Assembly (NCBI GenBank): GCA_937888775.1
Contig: CALAQT010000116.1
Coordinates: 1 to 6,152, forward strand
DNA: 6,152 bases
Source of the DNA: an uncultured Actinomycetes bacterium
Lineage (GTDB): Bacteria; Actinomycetota; Thermoleophilia; Solirubrobacterales; Solirubrobacteraceae
Reading direction: 5' to 3'
Of the stretch, positions 1 through 6,152 are shown in pieces (position 1 is the first letter of the stretch; each line of letters starts with the position of its first letter). The notes beneath the pieces are model-generated. The model saw nothing but the letters and a program-made list of their open reading frames with translations, had not been told where the DNA came from and searched no databases. Both the position numbers and the translations under genes were made by a program.

Positions 1-1
1 C

Positions 2-85
2 ATCGCCGTCGCGATCGAACACGACCTCGCTCGCCGACGTGCCGCCGCCCACCAGCAACTCACCGCCGCTGCCCTAACTGTGTAA
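2..85 (+). CDS. Possible C-terminal end of a plus-strand gene cut by the left edge
   Basis: The frame beginning at base 2 is open from the edge to a TAA at 83-85 and gives 27 residues ending in ALTV. They look like the end of an alpha-helical protein: an EHDLARRRAAAHQQL stretch is rich in Ala, Arg, Leu and Gln, and most codons end in G or C, as in real genes of such DNA. The frame starting at base 1 is also open here, but its peptide is Arg/Pro-rich and not protein-like. No family can be named from this little sequence. If the repeats just downstream are an insertion-sequence end, this could be the tail of a transposase or its helper ATPase, but that is a guess. The fragment could also be a chance open frame. 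Confidence 0.3.
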   Translation: MAVAIEHDLARRRAAAHQQLTAAALTV

Positions 86-1403
86 CCATGACAACGGGAC
101 CGCTGTCACCAAAGTTCCACGGCGAACGGGGCAACCTCGATGTCGGCGCCTGCCACGTTCCACACAACGAGCAAACGCCCGACCCATCAAAGCGGAAGTT
201 CCGCACGGATGTCGAGCACACCGTCGGTTTGGACGATTTTGAGCAGTCTCGTCGCCGCCACCACACTGCTGCATCAGCCCGAGGATGCGGAAGTCTGCCG
301 CGCCGTGGCCGAGGCTTCCGGGTTGGAACGATCAGGGCACTCTCGTCGCCAGCTGCGCTGCTTCCCCTTTGTCGCCCCAGCAGCCACGAGGCCGGCGCTC
401 CCGCTTCGGACCGCGGCGGACTTGAAGGAGAAGTGCGGCCGACCGCCTGACGGGCCTGCGAGATGGCTGAGCCTTCGTGATTGCAGAAGTGAGCGGCAGT
501 CAGCGCGAGCTGCCGGATCTCCTCAAACGCGGAACAGACCGCCAGCGCCGTCGCGACTGCTGCTTTGATCGCTCGACAGGCCGTCCGTTAGCTGGACCCG
601 TGCAAGCACCTGCGGTTGGCGGACTCTCGCTCGCACGCGATAGGGGCAGCCAGCCTCGCGAGCCGAGCCAGACGAAAGCGGCAGTGGCTGGGCGTTCGGC
701 GGGACCGCGCCAGATCGCCCGACCGACGGCCGCTCGGGCTTCTGCCTTGCACCAACAGCGAGCATCTCGGCGACGCCGCCCACACTGCTCCTCTTGTGCT
801 TGCTGGCGTGATGCGGCCCAGCTAACGCCTCGCCGCGGTCCTCGGATCGTTTCCGCCGCCTGCGCCATCTGCAAGGCGTGACGCGGATGCCCGGTATTGG
901 CGAATACGAGGGCCGGGCCAAGCGTCGGCGAGACACCTGCATCGTTGGAATCGCGGTACTCGACGCGAACGCGGTCGAGACGCTCGGGTTCGTTCCAGGG
1001 CGGAAGCCACGGACGGCCGGAATCGGCGCCCCAGCGCTCCCGCTCCGCGTGGAAGCGGCACTCCGCGGACCGCCAGGTCCGGCAGCCGCAGCTCGTCCGT
1101 CGATGGATCGCGCGCCGAGGACTCTCGCTCTTCGGGTCTTGCTACTCGTCGCCGGCAGCGGGACGCCTGGCCTGAACCTGCTTATCGCAATCTCTAGCGA
1201 CGGAGGAGCCGTTCATTGAGCTCGGGAAGGCCGCCCGTGACGCGCTGGATGGCAGACTTATCTAAACCAGCTCGAACAAGACCTCGCCGCCAGCAGGCCG
1301 CGCGACCGCTGGCGGAAGGTCATCCTGCGACCGAGGAGATCGGGCCTGAGGCTCTGACGATCGGCCGCCCGCGGGAGTGCTCGAGTGAGCTGCGTTCCGT
1401 TCG
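86..1403. other. 1.3-kb stretch without a supportable gene
   Basis: Several open frames of 60-140 codons occur on both strands, but their products are Arg/Ser/Pro/Ala-rich, carry no recognisable motif, and look like chance frames in GC-rich DNA. No frame stays protein-like for more than about 30-40 codons. Short protein-like pieces appear in different plus-strand frames: one ending RDAWPEPAYRNL at a TAG at 1195-1197, one reading TEEPFIELGKAARDALDGRLI from 1200 to a TAA just after 1260, and one reading QLEQDLAASRPRDRW from about 1270. That pattern could mean a frameshifted, decayed gene, or chance. No tRNA, rRNA, CRISPR array or strong hairpin terminator was seen. It lies downstream of both flanking genes, so it would hold the 3' end of the large minus-strand transcript. 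Confidence 0.6.
111..204. repeat. Three spaced GTTCCRC repeats, possible insertion-sequence end
   Basis: GTTCCAC begins at 114, GTTCCAC at 157 and GTTCCGC at 198, so three near-identical 7-mers lie 43 and 41 nt apart on the same strand. The first is preceded by TGTCACCAAA, resembling the TGTCA-type tips and spaced internal repeats of IS21-family elements. Position right after a possible stop codon at 83-85 fits the right end of such an element. Against this, the repeats are short, no opposite end lies in the window, no target-site duplication can be tested, and no transposase is visible. Treat it as a weak candidate. Confidence 0.22.
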
Positions 1404-4400
1404 TTACCTCCGGGGGGGTCGGGGTACAGGGCCCAGACGCGTGCTGGCATGGCCGATTCCGGAGATGCGCCGGAGCGTTGGTTTGCCGTGTCGCATCGTG
1501 GCGAGAGCGAGGACCGAGATCAGGCCGCCATCGAAGCGGGGGACTTGCTTGAGCGTGATCGCCTGGCGATGTGTTCGCACGATCCGCTCGCCGCTGCTCA
1601 AGCGGGCGACGATCTCATAGCTCGTAGCTCCTGCGACGGCACCCCAGCTGACCCGGAGCGTGAGGCCACGTCTGCTGACCCTCAGGCGCGCCGGCTTGCC
1701 GAGATGTGGCGAAGGCGGCGTGAACGAGGCGAGGTTGATCGTCTCTGCCGGCAGCCCGGCGAGCTCGAACTGCGCGATGATCGTCCTGCGGTCATTGCCG
1801 GGAGCTGGGGTGAAGCTCAGCCGCCCCCGTCCTCCGCCGTTGATCGTGCCGATGATGCGGCTGCCTCCGTGGGCGACCCGCTCGATGAACCTGACCTGTT
1901 GGTCGGTGCGGGGGGCGACGCTGTAGGCGAGCGTCCGCCGCGCCCCGCTGCCCCGCACCGAGGCGCTGATGCGGGCCTTTGGCTGGTCCGAGGCCTGGCT
2001 CATCATCTTGAGGGCCGGGGATCCGGGAAGCAGCTCGATTCTGTAGGTCCCGGGGCGCGGGTGCACCAGCCCGACCACCGTCGTGTTCAGCTTCTGCGAG
2101 CGGAGGATCCGCACCGCCGGGCTCAACGCGAGGCCGGACGCGGCCGAGCTCGTGAGGAGCTTGCCGTCCGGCGTCTGCACGCGCACCTCGGGCGCGCCGC
2201 CGACGCCGTCGAGTTCGATCGCGCGGCTGGCCGCCCCCCGTGCGATTGTCACCGTGACCGGCGCACCTGCCGCAGCGGCGTGCGCGTCTTGGGTGGAGAA
2301 CACGTGCGTGTCCACGAACGGCGACCATCGGCAGCCGTCGAACGGCCACAAGTAGAGGTGGAACGGCGAGAACCCGACGCCACCGCCGACGTTGATGTCG
2401 CCGAGGAACGTGCCGATGTGGACGCAGCCGCCGGCGCCCCGGTCGGAGATCGCGCCGATCGCGCCGGCGCAGAGGACGTCCGCGATGCAGGCGGTGACGT
2501 CTCCCTTGATGCTGAACCGCCCGTTGGCGAAGTTGAACTCACCGTCGACGCGCCCGGTCAGGTCCACGATCCCCGCGAAGTGCGCGGCGATTCCGCCGCC
2601 CAGCCCGACGTAGCCCGGGGCCTCGTAGAGCAGGTAGGCGCCGCCGAACGGTGTGACCCCGGCGAGTGGGAGGTCGATCGAGGCGTCGGCAGCGATCGCG
2701 AACGTGGTCTGCGTATAGCGGCGGTTGTAGAAATCGGCGGGGAAGGCGGGGGGATGGCCGGGGACATCCACCTCGGAGTGGTCGAGGACGAACGGGGTCG
2801 CGTCGCTCGGGAAGGCCAGCACCAGATGGCCCTCGATCACCAAGATTCCCTCGGCGGTGAGCTTGGCGTTGGCCAGAAGGCGCGTCGGGTCCAGCCCGAT
2901 TCCGAACCCGATCCGGTTCAACGCCACCCCGGCGAACAGCTCGATCCCCGGGGCCGGGAAGTCGAGGCTCGCCTCCAATTTGACGAGGCTTCCGTTGCGG
3001 ATCACCACCCCGCCGTTGGGGGGGATCACATCCAGGCAGGCCCCATCGATAATGCACGCGCGGCCCTGGCCGGCCCATTCCTGATTTGCGCGGGCGTAGT
3101 CGAGCTGCAGGCTGTCTATCCCCAGCCCGCCGATCTCGGCGTCGATCGGCCCGATGCGGAGCTGGTCGATCACCAGTCCGTCGGCGTTGGTGGCCCGCAG
3201 GGTGACGTCGCCCTGGACCGAGACGCCCCCCACCTCGAAAAAGCTCGGCAGCGCGAGATGGACGCGGATCGTCAAGCCGAACGTGTCGCCGCTGTCGTCG
3301 AGCGCAACCTTGACGTTCCCGCCCAGCGCGAACCCGGCGATGTCCGCCAGGCCCCCGGCGGCCCGGGCGAACGAGCCGAGCGGGATCTGCCCCGCGCTCG
3401 GGTTGAGATTCATGTCGAACGATCGCGAGTGCTGCAGGGCGACCGCCCCGACCGAAATGCCCGCGTCAGAGCTGACAATCGCGTCCATCTGCGGCGCGAT
3501 CACGATCGCCGCGCCAGCCCCCGGGTCCAGCGTCAGACCGTTCACCTTCAGCTTCCCGTAGGTGATGTAGACGTCGGGCAGCTGGACCACGAGGTTGGCG
3601 ACCCTGCTGTCCACCTTGCCCGGATTGAAGGGGATGGCGATAGCCTCGCCGCCCGGGATTCCGAGAGACTTCACGAACGGGAACATGATCCCGCGCTCGG
3701 CGCTCGGAATCTGGTCCACGGTGCTCACCTGCCGCAGGCACCCCTCAAACTGCAGACCCCCCTCAACCACAGTCCGAGGCGTCACGCAATCGCGCAGCTG
3801 GATCTGGTCGCTCAAGGTCGGAATCGCGCGGTGGCCAACCGGCTTGAGCGTGAAGTCACCAGGCGCCGCACACGCGTACACGGGCGCCTTCTTGGCCAGC
3901 GCGCGGCTCACCCGTCCCGCCAGCCGGCGCTGCGCGGCGGTGAGCGGCGCGGTGGCTGCGACGGTGAACGACGTGGTCAGCGGCGGCCCGGAGCCTCCCG
4001 CGCCGATCGCCACCGCGCTCACCGATCGCGCTCCCGCCGTGGCGCGGAACGTGACCGCCGTCTGTGCGCCCGAGCAGGTGATCTCCGGCTTCGAGTCCCC
4101 GCTCAGATTCCACCTGATCGCAGTGGCGGTCCCGCTGACGGACGCTGCGAGCACGATCCGCGTGCCCGCCGCGGGTGACCCGATCGGGGCGATCCCGAGG
4201 ACACGAGGCGGTGATGACGAAGAGCCGGTGACGGTGTAGCGAGTCATCGCCGTCGCGGTCTGCCCGTCGGTGTCGGTCGCGATCACCACGAAGGTGTGCG
4301 CGCCGACCGTCGACGTGTCGATCGCCGCGCCGTCAGGGACCGGGCCCGAGCAGCCGTCGGTGCCGGGCTTGAGCGCGCCGCCGTCCGAGCCCGGCGAGCA

Positions 4401-5213
4401 CGAATAGCTCGCGTGCACGACTTGCCCTGGCGTATAGGCGGCGCCGTTGGCGGGGGTTGTGACCGACGCCGACGGCGGTGGTGATGCGGTGGCTGCGATC
4501 TGGGCGGTTGAATGAGTGGTCGTGGTGCTGCCACCGACGTCGGTGATGCTGGCGGTGACCGTGTAGCTGCCCGCAACGCTGTAGGTATGGGTGCTGGTCA
4601 CGTCGAAGCCGCCACCCGCCGCGGCGGCGACCGTACCCGCGCTGGAGCTGCCATCTCCCCAGGCGATCTGGGCGGAGAAGTCGTTCGCGTCGGCACCCGG
4701 GTTAGCGTCCGCGAGATGCGCGACGACCGCGGCCAACGACCGGCGGGCCGCTCCGGAGCTGTCGACCCCCGCGGCGGTCAGCGGGGCGTCCTGGACGGTC
4801 GCTTGGAACGACGTGGTCTGCGTGCCGGCTGGGCAGAAGCGCGTAACTACATACGTGTAGGACACCGAGCCGCTATAGGTGCCCTCCTCGGCGTAGGTGT
4901 GGGTGCCCTGGATCCCGGTGCCCCCGTCAGACGTTCCCGCCGAGGTCGTGCCGTCCCCCCAAGAGATCGTCGCGCCCGCCAGCGAGCAGGACCCGATGTC
5001 TACGACCTTGCCCGTGAACGATTGACCCTCGACTGCGGTGATGTTGACACCGGCAGCAGCCGCCGACGCTCCTGGCGCGATGACCAGCATCCCGAGCATG
5101 ACAGCGCACAGCGCGAGCGGACCGATCCGCGTTCGGGACAGGCGCCGCAGGTAGATTCTCGCGTGTGATGGCTTGTGGCGCGTGAGCGCCGTCAGGTGCT
5201 TGATCGTGAGCAT
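1404..5213 (-). CDS. Large secreted PKD/Ig-like multidomain protein
   Basis: A 1269-residue protein begins at an ATG with a strong ribosome binding site and ends at TAA. Residues 1-51 form a signal peptide with a long basic n-region (about 1-30), a hydrophobic core (31-46) and an APGASA cleavage site, so it is exported. Domains follow: PKD-like 1 (about 54-141; WGDG at 85-88, HTY at 105-107), PKD-like 2 (145-240; WGDG 185-188, THTY 208-211), an Ig-like domain of the actinobacterial surface type (246-329; GAAIDTSTVGAHTF), another Ig/PKD-like domain (336-418), an unassigned beta-rich region (about 443-972), a beta-sandwich resembling pre-peptidase C-terminal domains (983-1070), a further beta domain (1079-1163), and an FnIII-like domain (1172-1252; W1190, Y1199). 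Past the signal peptide there are 14 cysteines, several closely paired (76/127, 272/288, 720/726, 909/915, 930/961), suiting disulfides outside the cell. No LPXTG motif, C-terminal membrane helix or catalytic motif is seen. The likely role is surface adhesion or matrix structure; this is inferred from architecture only. Confidence 0.9.
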   Translation of the reverse strand: MLTIKHLTALTRHKPSHARIYLRRLSRTRIGPLALCAVMLGMLVIAPGASAAAAGVNITAVEGQSFTGKVVDIGSCSLAGATISWGDGTTSAGTSDGGTGIQGTHTYAEEGTYSGSVSYTYVVTRFCPAGTQTTSFQATVQDAPLTAAGVDSSGAARRSLAAVVAHLADANPGADANDFSAQIAWGDGSSSAGTVAAAAGGGFDVTSTHTYSVAGSYTVTASITDVGGSTTTTHSTAQIAATASPPPSASVTTPANGAAYTPGQVVHASYSCSPGSDGGALKPGTDGCSGPVPDGAAIDTSTVGAHTFVVIATDTDGQTATAMTRYTVTGSSSSPPRVLGIAPIGSPAAGTRIVLAASVSGTATAIRWNLSGDSKPEITCSGAQTAVTFRATAGARSVSAVAIGAGGSGPPLTTSFTVAATAPLTAAQRRLAGRVSRALAKKAPVYACAAPGDFTLKPVGHRAIPTLSDQIQLRDCVTPRTVVEGGLQFEGCLRQVSTVDQIPSAERGIMFPFVKSLGIPGGEAIAIPFNPGKVDSRVANLVVQLPDVYITYGKLKVNGLTLDPGAGAAIVIAPQMDAIVSSDAGISVGAVALQHSRSFDMNLNPSAGQIPLGSFARAAGGLADIAGFALGGNVKVALDDSGDTFGLTIRVHLALPSFFEVGGVSVQGDVTLRATNADGLVIDQLRIGPIDAEIGGLGIDSLQLDYARANQEWAGQGRACIIDGACLDVIPPNGGVVIRNGSLVKLEASLDFPAPGIELFAGVALNRIGFGIGLDPTRLLANAKLTAEGILVIEGHLVLAFPSDATPFVLDHSEVDVPGHPPAFPADFYNRRYTQTTFAIAADASIDLPLAGVTPFGGAYLLYEAPGYVGLGGGIAAHFAGIVDLTGRVDGEFNFANGRFSIKGDVTACIADVLCAGAIGAISDRGAGGCVHIGTFLGDINVGGGVGFSPFHLYLWPFDGCRWSPFVDTHVFSTQDAHAAAAGAPVTVTIARGAASRAIELDGVGGAPEVRVQTPDGKLLTSSAASGLALSPAVRILRSQKLNTTVVGLVHPRPGTYRIELLPGSPALKMMSQASDQPKARISASVRGSGARRTLAYSVAPRTDQQVRFIERVAHGGSRIIGTINGGGRGRLSFTPAPGNDRRTIIAQFELAGLPAETINLASFTPPSPHLGKPARLRVSRRGLTLRVSWGAVAGATSYEIVARLSSGERIVRTHRQAITLKQVPRFDGGLISVLALATMRHGKPTLRRISGIGHASTRLGPVPRPPRR

Positions 5214-5220
5214 GACGTGT

Positions 5221-5227
5221 CCCTCCC
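5221..5227 (-). promoter_or_regulatory. Ribosome binding site of the large secreted protein
   Basis: On the minus strand GGGAGGG ends 7 nt before the ATG at 5213-5211. It is a good Shine-Dalgarno match at ideal spacing and supports this start, which also gives a complete signal peptide. No convincing -10/-35 promoter could be picked upstream. Confidence 0.75.
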
Positions 5228-5270
5228 GGTTTCAGTCGGCGTCCGCATCATCACCGCGCGCCCAGCCTGT

Positions 5271-5364
5271 TCGCATCACGGAGCACCGGTGAACTTTTCT
5301 CCTCCACAGCCTTCGGGCCCTGCGGCTTCAGGGCGCCAAACCTCACCGGTGCTCCGTGATGCGA
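5271..5364. repeat. Perfect 22-bp inverted repeat with 50-nt spacer
   Basis: The left arm is 5271-5292 and the right arm 5343-5364; the two are exact reverse complements over 22 bp, and pairing stops at both ends. Each arm contains the 8-bp palindrome CACCGGTG (5284-5291 and 5344-5351). The 50-nt spacer (5293-5342) is not symmetric overall but holds a second hairpin: GCCCTG at 5317-5322 pairs with CAGGGC at 5329-5334 around a 6-nt loop. The element starts 58 bp upstream of the large minus-strand gene and ends just before the small plus-strand gene, so it lies in their shared 5' region. Neither side is followed by a T-run, so it is not a classical intrinsic terminator. It could be a regulator's paired operator, a structured 5' leader, a recombination or inversion site, or a tiny palindromic mobile repeat. 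Confidence 0.9.
5317..5334. repeat. Inner 6-bp hairpin within the inverted-repeat spacer
   Basis: GCCCTG (5317-5322) and CAGGGC (5329-5334) are exact reverse complements around a six-base loop. If the outer 22-bp arms pair in RNA, this makes a second stem at the tip of the structure. Six G/C-rich pairs can arise by chance in such DNA, so its nesting inside the large repeat is the only reason to note it. Confidence 0.5.
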
Positions 5365-5393
5365 GCACCCGGCCGATCGGCTTTGATCAGCCG

Positions 5394-5612
5394 GTGGCCG
5401 ACCACGATCGCTTGTGTGTGGTGCTGGAGCTTGAGGTGGGCTCTGAGCCGATCGTCGGAAGCCTGCAAGCGGGCGGCAGGCGCTTTGACTTCTCGGGTTG
5501 GGTGGGTCTCGCCACGGCGCTCGAGCAAGCGATCAGCACCGGCGCGGACGGCAGGCCCGGGCGGTCAGCCGGTACCGACGCGCCCCCGAGCAGGCTCCGC
5601 CAGCTCCCCTGA
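5394..5612 (+). CDS. Small hypothetical protein with FxGWxGLxxALE motif
   Basis: Read from GTG 5394 to TGA 5610-5612 it gives 72 residues. The core is protein-like: a hydrophobic/acidic strand CVVLELEVGSEPIVGSL, a short turn (QAGGRR), then FDFSGWVGLATALEQAI, a likely helix. From memory, small unnamed actinobacterial proteins share this plan of an acidic beta strand with an (S/D)-(E/D)-P-I-x-G motif followed by F-x-GW-x-x-L-x-x-x-(L/I)-E; I cannot verify this without a search. No function is known. The start is uncertain: GTG 5349 (87 residues, inside the right arm of the inverted repeat), TTG 5412 and GTG 5418 are in the same frame, and none has a clear Shine-Dalgarno sequence. The frame is open much further upstream, across the start of the large secreted-protein gene, but that part is antisense and not protein-like. 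The Pro/Arg/Gly-rich last residues overlap the LuxR gene. Confidence 0.6.
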   Translation: MADHDRLCVVLELEVGSEPIVGSLQAGGRRFDFSGWVGLATALEQAISTGADGRPGRSAGTDAPPSRLRQLP

Positions 5613-6152
5613 GAGCGCGGCGGGCAGCTCGGCGCGGGAGTGAACCCCGAGCTTCAGATAAGCGTGGCGCAGATGGCTCTCGACCGTGTTGACGGTCACG
5701 AACAGCTGTTGCGCGATCTCGCGGTTCGACAGCCCGGCTGCGGCCAGTCTCGCGACGCGCCGCTCGCTCGCCGTGAGCGCTTCGGTGCCGGCGAGCGCGA
5801 ACCGGCGGGGACGGGCGCCCGTCGCGCGCAGCTCGTCCTGCGCTCGCTCGGCCAGGACCAGGGCACCACATCGGTGTGCGAGCTCGCGCGCCCGCGCGAG
5901 CGGCGCCCGCGCCTCGGAACGGCGATTGCAACGCCGAAGTGCGGCGCCGAGGTCGGCCATCGCCCGGGCGTGCTCGAGCACGGCGGGAGAGCGCTCGAGC
6001 GCAGATGCCGACGCCGCCAAGTCCTCGAGGCCCGCCTCGCCCCCGGCCAACAGCCCCCTCGCGCGCAGCGCCAGACCCACGGCACGGGAGGACCCCACCC
6101 GCCGCGCTAACCCGAGCTCCTGGTCGACCAGGCTCCGCGCCGCGGCGGGCTC
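5565..6152 (-). CDS. LuxR-family transcriptional regulator, C-terminal part
   Basis: The frame is open from the right edge to a stop at 5567-5565, giving the last 195 residues of a longer protein. A GTG at 6098 is an internal valine and not a start, because the preceding codons (ending SLVDQELGLARR) continue the same helical pattern. The first 110 or so visible residues are Ala/Leu/Arg-rich helices typical of the TPR-like region before the DNA-binding domain in large LuxR (LAL/MalT-like) regulators. The LuxR/GerE helix-turn-helix is at visible residues about 126-180 (DNA 5777-5613): LTASERRVARL, GLSNREIAQQL, then VNTVESHLRHAYLKLGV and R-x-EL. These are the usual family positions, including the recognition-helix T-V-E-S-H and the KLGV turn. 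It binds DNA and probably activates transcription. Its sensor or ATPase part lies outside the window, so the subtype is inferred. Its 3' end overlaps the small plus-strand gene by 48 nt, tail to tail. Confidence 0.92.
   Translation of the reverse strand, partial: EPAAARSLVDQELGLARRVGSSRAVGLALRARGLLAGGEAGLEDLAASASALERSPAVLEHARAMADLGAALRRCNRRSEARAPLARARELAHRCGALVLAERAQDELRATGARPRRFALAGTEALTASERRVARLAAAGLSNREIAQQLFVTVNTVESHLRHAYLKLGVHSRAELPAALSGELAEPARGRVGTG

Noticed and set aside
88..881. Plus-strand open frames at 88-450, 140-568 and 477-881
   Set aside because: The products are Arg/Ser/Pro-rich, overlap each other in different frames, and show no domain, signal or credible ribosome site.
621..1130. 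Direct repeat of the 12-mer GGACTCTCGCTC at 621-632 and 1119-1130
   Set aside because: Flanking bases do not match, and a 12-base repeat can occur by chance in 1.3 kb of GC-rich DNA.
1360..1403. Terminator after the secreted-protein gene
   Set aside because: Only a 4-bp inverted repeat (GCTC/GAGC) is present near 1379-1390, with no T-run on the minus strand, too weak to call.
1449..4178. A 909-codon open frame on the plus strand
   Set aside because: It lies opposite the secreted-protein gene. Its product is an Arg/Asp/Glu/Ala-rich string without motifs, typical of an antisense frame in GC-rich coding DNA, whereas the minus strand has a signal peptide, PKD motifs and a ribosome site.
5271..5364. 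Inverted repeat as an intrinsic terminator or a known riboswitch
   Set aside because: No T-run follows the stem on either strand, the 50-nt loop is too large, and I could not match the conserved bases of the c-di-GMP, cobalamin or glycine riboswitches.
5175..5393. Longer version of the small plus-strand gene starting at ATG 5175
   Set aside because: This start would place the N-terminus antisense to the signal peptide of the large gene and run through the whole inverted repeat. The extra residues are not protein-like and the recognisable core begins only near 5415.
5696..6085. Other open frames across the LuxR gene on both strands
   Set aside because: They are shadows of the regulator frame, which alone carries the helix-turn-helix motif.

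Overview
The window is very GC-rich and looks like Actinomycetota DNA, most likely a Thermoleophilia / Solirubrobacterales-type soil bacterium. This rests on the style of the large secreted protein (stacked PKD/Ig-like modules with WGDG and HTY motifs), the actinobacterial LuxR-type regulator tail, and base composition. It is inference, because no rRNA or housekeeping marker is present.

Layout. Positions 1-85 may hold the last 27 codons of a plus-strand gene entering from the left. Positions 86-1403 contain no gene I can support. The first part has a weak spaced repeat (three GTTCCRC copies about 42 nt apart) that could be an insertion-sequence end, and the rest looks like decayed or non-coding DNA. 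Positions 1404-5213 (minus) encode one 1269-residue exported protein: signal peptide, two PKD domains, two further Ig-like domains, about 530 residues of beta-rich sequence I cannot assign, and beta-sandwich/FnIII-like C-terminal modules. Upstream of it lies a perfect 22-bp inverted repeat with a 50-nt spacer (5271-5364). A short plus-strand gene (about 5394-5612) encodes a small protein with an F-x-GW-x-GL-x-x-ALE motif. Its 3' end overlaps, tail to tail, the 3' end of a minus-strand LuxR-family regulator (5565 to beyond 6152) that is cut by the right edge.

How the parts may relate. The large secreted protein and the small protein are divergent, and the inverted repeat sits in their shared 5' region. 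That makes the repeat a candidate operator, RNA structure or recombination site. The small protein and the LuxR regulator are convergent with a 48-nt antisense overlap. A link in which the LuxR protein controls the secreted protein is possible but only inferred. The most notable items are the inverted repeat, the small conserved-looking protein, and the unassigned central region of the secreted protein.
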